DNA of 8,126 bases from Campylobacteraceae bacterium (GTDB lineage Bacteria; Campylobacterota; Campylobacteria; Campylobacterales; Sulfurovaceae): assembly GCA_026986355.1 (NCBI GenBank), contig JALSOO010000197.1, positions 1 to 8,126 of the forward strand. Direction: 5' to 3'. Every line of letters starts with the position of its first letter. Position 1 is the first letter of the stretch. The translations under genes were made by a program, and so were the position numbers. Below, piece after piece: positions 5,165 through 8,126 of this stretch. A model generated the notes under the pieces. It worked only from the letters and a program-made list of their open reading frames with translations. It made no database searches and was not told the origin of the DNA.

Positions 5165-5689
5165 TTATTTTGATTTTTTAGCTATTTTGACTCTTAAAAC
5201 TCCATCTTTATACTCTGTGGTTATATTACTCTCATTAGCATCTTTTGGTAGAGTCATAGAGCGATAGAATGAGCCTACAAAACGCTCTTGATGGATAATC
5301 TTGCCATCTTTTTTCTCCTCTTTGTTCTTTTTACTTTCAGCCTTTATAGAAAGTATACCTTTTTCTGCTTTTACCTTAATATCTGAACTATTCATATCAG
5401 GTAAATCAGCTATCACTTCATAATATTTATCTTTATCAATAACATCCGTTCTAAGTTTCATAGTAAAACCATCTTTAAAATTAGTTGGCATATCTATCTT
5501 TGGCATATTGGCAAAGGCTCTTTTATGAAAAGTCTCAAAAAGTTTATCCATATCAGATTGAAGCTTTTGAAAATCTTGGAAAAATGGGTCATTTTGAAAA
5601 ACAGACCCAAAAGGGTCACTGTTATTAGCATAGGTTGCTGTTGTTAAGAGTAGCGATACAAATGTGGTTGTTACTATTTTTTTTAACAT
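5165..5689 (-). CDS. Small heat-shock protein (Hsp20/alpha-crystallin) with a Sec signal peptide
   Basis: This is a complete 174-residue protein. Residues 1-21 (MLKKIVTTTFVSLLLTTATYA) make a convincing signal peptide, with cleavage expected after the TYA, so the chaperone should act in the periplasm. The helical, Phe-rich N-terminal arm (25-60) is typical of sHsps. The alpha-crystallin domain covers about 79-172, with the DVIDKDKYYEVIADLPDM strand region, a charged loop (KKNKEEKKDGK, 120-130), and the closing GVLRVKIA (163-170). The C-terminal I-x-I anchor is not seen; the protein ends four residues after the domain. Substrate proteins are unknown. The SD AGGAA lies five bases before the ATG, and a TATAAT box with an A/T palindrome (5721-5748) forms its promoter region. 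It is 77 bp downstream of the Crp/Fnr regulator. Confidence 0.88.
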   Translation of the reverse strand: MLKKIVTTTFVSLLLTTATYANNSDPFGSVFQNDPFFQDFQKLQSDMDKLFETFHKRAFANMPKIDMPTNFKDGFTMKLRTDVIDKDKYYEVIADLPDMNSSDIKVKAEKGILSIKAESKKNKEEKKDGKIIHQERFVGSFYRSMTLPKDANESNITTEYKDGVLRVKIAKKSK

Positions 5690-5720
5690 TTAAATTCCTT
5701 TTTGGCTAAATTATGAAGGA

Positions 5721-5748
5721 ATTATAAAATAATTTTCAAAATTATTTT
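5721..5748 (-). promoter_or_regulatory. Promoter of the exported Hsp20 gene with an 11-bp A/T inverted repeat
   Basis: The minus strand carries TATAAT at 5726-5721, 31 bp before the hsp20 ATG. Directly upstream, 5726-5748 is a perfect palindrome: AAAATAATTTT, one central C, then AAAATTATTTT. It covers the spacer and -35 zone, so it could be an operator; it might also act as a weak hairpin after the regulator gene. It does not match the CIRCE element of HrcA. Confidence 0.5.
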
Positions 5749-5766
5749 GCTACTAAAGTTGCATTT

Positions 5767-6444
5767 TTACTCCAAAAGAAGATGTTCACTCTTCTCTAAT
5801 AGTCCATTAATGTTTTTAACATATATATCTTTTCTATTATTCTCAATAATATCATCTTTTTCTAACTCTTTTAGATGTCTCTCAACTACATGTCGTACTG
5901 TACCTAATAGCTTTGCTATCTCTGTTTTTGAGAGGTTTTGAAGAAGTTGATAGTAGTGATGGTTTGATGGATTGATATTTTGAATAAGAAGTTTAGAGAG
6001 ACGTTCAGAGGTACTATATAGTGCTAAGTCACTAGCTAATGTCTCTTGATGACGTATTTGAGATGCGATATAGGGGAAGAAGTGTCTATTAAACTGCTCA
6101 TTAGTTTTTAACCACTCACGAACCTTCTCTATAGGGAGTTGAAGCAGTTCAACTTTTTCCAATACCTCATAGAGAACATCATGAGACTCTCCATCAAGTA
6201 AAATCAAGGTATCAAACATATCTCCATGACGATAGATATTTAATGTTATCTCTTTACCTGTATCTAAATTCATTTGGGATGTTTTTATTTTACCTTTTAG
6301 TACAATATAGAAGTAACGATGAAGCTCATCACTCATAAATGGAGTCTCTTTTTTTTTAAATGAGACAACTTTACCATATTGTAAAAACTGTTTCTCAAAA
6401 CTCTGGTCTAACTCTTTAAATATCTCAATATTATAATACTTCAT
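5767..6444 (-). CDS. Crp/Fnr-family transcriptional regulator
   Basis: This 225-residue DNA-binding regulator has the cyclic-nucleotide-binding-like beta roll at about residues 20-110, a dimerisation helix at about 115-150, and a C-terminal Crp-type helix-turn-helix at about 171-210 (LSKTEIAKLLGTVRHVVERHLKELEKDDII). The protein has no cysteine, so it cannot bind an FNR-type Fe-S cluster, and the cAMP-contact residues of E. coli CRP are not recognisable; the signal is unknown. The ATG at 6444 was chosen over a TTG at 6498 because the longer version would overlap the -10 box and adds residues outside the family fold. The SD is a rather distant AAAAGG. Candidate targets in this window are the dyad at 2868-2887 and the intergenic elements at 6520-6613. 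It may be cotranscribed with hsp20. Confidence 0.87.
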   Translation of the reverse strand: MKYYNIEIFKELDQSFEKQFLQYGKVVSFKKKETPFMSDELHRYFYIVLKGKIKTSQMNLDTGKEITLNIYRHGDMFDTLILLDGESHDVLYEVLEKVELLQLPIEKVREWLKTNEQFNRHFFPYIASQIRHQETLASDLALYSTSERLSKLLIQNINPSNHHYYQLLQNLSKTEIAKLLGTVRHVVERHLKELEKDDIIENNRKDIYVKNINGLLEKSEHLLLE

Positions 6445-6477
6445 CAATGTGGTAACCTTTTTTACGTGAATAGATGG

Positions 6478-6483
6478 ATTATA
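6478..6483 (-). promoter_or_regulatory. -10 box of the Crp/Fnr regulator gene
   Basis: TATAAT on the minus strand, 33 bp before the chosen ATG at 6444, predicts a start near 6471 and a leader of about 27 nt. It supports the shorter start of the protein. No clear -35 is seen. Confidence 0.55.
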
Positions 6484-6519
6484 ACATAGTTTGAACAATA
6501 TAAAATAAACAAGAGATAT

Positions 6520-6613
6520 GAGTTAAAGTAGTTTAGTTTTGTGTCTTAATATTAACTACTATATTAACTCAACAAAAAGTTGTATTGATAAAAACATAAA
6601 AGTTAAAATAACT
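6520..6613. promoter_or_regulatory. Non-coding divergent region with repeated GTTAA/TTAAC elements
   Basis: The 264 bp between the regulator (ATG at 6444) and the ciaB-like gene (ATG at 6709) hold no credible gene. It contains an imperfect inverted repeat: GAGTTAA (6520-6526) with TTAACTC (6564-6570), and AGTAGTT (6527-6533) with AACTACT (6554-6560), with a 3-nt bulge. ATATTAACT is directly repeated at 6549-6557 and 6561-6569 (12-bp spacing). A further small palindrome AGTTA-AAA-TAACT lies at 6601-6613. Multiple copies of one half-site suggest regulator binding; there is no T tract, so a terminator is unlikely. Confidence 0.35.
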
Positions 6614-6668
6614 ATCTTCTTATGCTGATTTAGCACTATTTTTGATTTTATATTAATCGTTCTTAGAG

Positions 6669-6700
6669 TAAAATCTATCTTAATTATAGTATATCAAGGA
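6669..6700 (+). promoter_or_regulatory. Possible -10 box and SD of the CiaB-like gene
   Basis: TAAAAT at 6669-6674 would give a start near 6681 and a 28-nt leader. TATAGT at 6685-6690 is an alternative, but would place the start on top of the SD. The SD itself, AAGGA at 6696-6700, is good and lies eight bases before the ATG at 6709, which fixes the start codon. Confidence 0.4.
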
Positions 6701-6708
6701 CTCAAATA

Positions 6709-8126
6709 ATGAAACAACAATTTATGAATGATTTACAAAAAATATATAATGAGCTTCAAGAACGACAAAAATCACTTAATGACTATTATAAAGTTTTAGA
6801 TGGAGAACACCCAATAGCTAAGAGTTTGATAGAAGATTTTTTAAATAAAATGCACCTCCCTATCAATAGTGATACCATGATGGCATCATTGACTCGTTTG
6901 GTTAATCTACGTGAAGATGCTTTGGAGCAGGTTCTCCAAAAAGAGGGATTCTCAGAAGAGGAGATAATTGTAAAAAAAGAGGAGGCGTATCAATTTGTCA
7001 AAGAGATGCATCTTACTCGACATGAGTATCTAATCGCTTGGATTAAATCTGAAAATCTATTAACACCTTTCTATCAAATATTGATAGAAAATATACACTA
7101 TATTGGTGAAGCTTTAAGCTTATGGCAATCGGAGTGGACTGCACATATTATTAATGGTATTAATCGTGAACTGTTAGTAGAGTATGATGGAGATGAACAG
7201 GCTATCTTTAAAATGTTACAAGAAGAGGAGCTATTGGATTTAGACCCAAATGGAGAGGTAGGAGATAGATGCTACTCTGTTTTAGTTCCAAATAGCAATG
7301 GAGGTTATCACTCTGTAGCATATAGTGAGGCTTTTCCTGATGAGGTAGCTTCATTAGTCTCTATTATAGAGGATTGTATTGAAGCATTGAGTCTGGAGGC
7401 TGATGATGTTTTTCATCAAAAAGAGGAGTGGATAAACTATTTTGTAGCTCTCAAAAAAGCCTTTGCTGGGCATCAACCTAAAACACTTATTGGACTTTGG
7501 GCAAATGTAGATAGAGCTTGGATGAAGATTACTACACCACTACAGGTAGGACACCCTTTAGAGTATTATGAAGACCACTTTAGAAAAGCTGTTGCTTTAG
7601 AGTGGGATTTGCGAATTATCAACCCTAAACTGCAGAGTGCATCAACAACACGAGATAATATTAAGAAATTTTCTATGAAATTGGCTAGAGAGATAGATGG
7701 AGTAGATACTATTGATAAAAATATAGAACAAGTAGATAAGACACAACTCTATATTGGTCAACCAATGCTCTATTATGGAGCAGAATTTAATGGACTATTC
7801 TCTGCACAAGTTGTTCCTAATGATGAGCAGGTATCTACTGAACTTGGTAAAAAGATTTTTGCTTATGCAGATTTTGTTATGGAGAGCAAAAAAGCAAAAC
7901 CAATTATGCAACTCTCTGTAGATTTTATGGGGCTTGATTTCGTTCAAAAACAGAGAGATTTAGCTATCAACAACCCTCAATTATGGCAAGAACTTTATGA
8001 TATTTCTACTATTGGGCATGAGTTTGGTCATATCCTATGGATTGATACCGATACTGAAATGGTTATGAATAGATTGGGTCAGTTTAAAAATATAGAGGAG
8101 TTCAAAGCCACAGCAGGTGGATTGAT
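6709..8126 (+). CDS. ciaB: CiaB-family protein with HExxH metallopeptidase motif; C-terminus cut off by the window edge
   Basis: The frame is open from the ATG at 6709 to the window end, giving 472 residues. There is no signal peptide or membrane helix. The N-terminal 130 residues are mostly charged helices (NELQERQKSLNDYY), followed by LLTPFYQIL and a mixed region containing VGHPLEYYEDHFRKAVALEWDLRI. Near the visible end are HEFGH (437-441) and, 23 residues later, EEFKATAGG (463-471), the layout of a zinc-binding gluzincin-like site resembling the HELLGH/EECRAE pair of dipeptidyl peptidase III. The overall pattern fits the invasion protein CiaB family, widespread in Campylobacterota (C. jejuni CiaB is about 610 residues), so about three quarters is present. 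In C. jejuni it is reported as secreted by the flagellar export system and tied to host cell entry; in a free-living relative a peptidase role is more plausible. The CiaB assignment is from memory of the family; the motif is seen directly. Confidence 0.72.
   Translation, partial: MKQQFMNDLQKIYNELQERQKSLNDYYKVLDGEHPIAKSLIEDFLNKMHLPINSDTMMASLTRLVNLREDALEQVLQKEGFSEEEIIVKKEEAYQFVKEMHLTRHEYLIAWIKSENLLTPFYQILIENIHYIGEALSLWQSEWTAHIINGINRELLVEYDGDEQAIFKMLQEEELLDLDPNGEVGDRCYSVLVPNSNGGYHSVAYSEAFPDEVASLVSIIEDCIEALSLEADDVFHQKEEWINYFVALKKAFAGHQPKTLIGLWANVDRAWMKITTPLQVGHPLEYYEDHFRKAVALEWDLRIINPKLQSASTTRDNIKKFSMKLAREIDGVDTIDKNIEQVDKTQLYIGQPMLYYGAEFNGLFSAQVVPNDEQVSTELGKKIFAYADFVMESKKAKPIMQLSVDFMGLDFVQKQRDLAINNPQLWQELYDISTIGHEFGHILWIDTDTEMVMNRLGQFKNIEEFKATAGGL

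Noticed and set aside
5690..5766. HrcA CIRCE element upstream of the heat-shock gene
   Set aside because: The palindrome found is all A/T around one central C and has no resemblance to the TTAGCACTC-N9-GAGTGCTAA element.
6445..6498. N-terminal extension of the Crp/Fnr regulator from a TTG codon
   Set aside because: The extension covers the TATAAT box, is not part of the family fold, and the ATG at 6444 gives the normal length.

Overview
The window is AT-rich and densely packed, and its gene content points to a Campylobacterota bacterium, most likely a free-living Sulfurovum- or Sulfurimonas-like one. The main pointers are a CiaB-family protein, small SD-led genes in long co-oriented runs, and A/T-rich promoters with clear TATAAT boxes but weak -35 elements. 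The genus is an inference from gene content only. No tRNA, rRNA, CRISPR array or insertion sequence was seen.

Layout: everything from 1 to 6444 is on the minus strand and is read from right to left. A Crp/Fnr-type regulator (6444-5767) is followed by an exported small heat-shock protein (5689-5165). A tightly packed group comes next: an uncharacterised lipoprotein (5110-4652), a YdjM/DUF457-type membrane metal-dependent hydrolase (4650-3925), an ArsC/Spx-fold thioredoxin-like protein (3911-3564) and a LolD/MacB-type ABC ATPase without its permease (3546-2890). The plus strand carries only the first 472 codons of a CiaB-family protein (6709 to the window edge), divergent from the regulator across about 260 bp of non-coding DNA.

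The most interesting part is 2890-1. A strong promoter and a CRP-like 20-bp dyad precede a 68-residue secreted peptide with five KCG motifs (2812-2606). It resembles the HvfA/bufferin class of copper-binding RiPP precursors. A hairpin terminator/attenuator follows, then two paralogous DoxX-family membrane proteins of the type found in hvf/bufferin clusters (2508-2074 and 2024-1584), then a membrane-anchored FMN-binding glutamate-synthase-like protein (1580 to the window edge) that starts three bases after the second DoxX gene. The MNIO (DUF692) enzyme and its partner protein, which normally modify such precursors, are not in the window. This is therefore either a split cluster or a variant system in which precursor, DoxX pair and flavoprotein form the local unit.

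A plausible shared theme, stated as inference, is envelope stress and metal/redox homeostasis: an exported chaperone, a metal-binding secreted peptide, a thioredoxin-fold reductase-like protein, and a Crp/Fnr regulator that could bind the dyad in front of the peptide gene.
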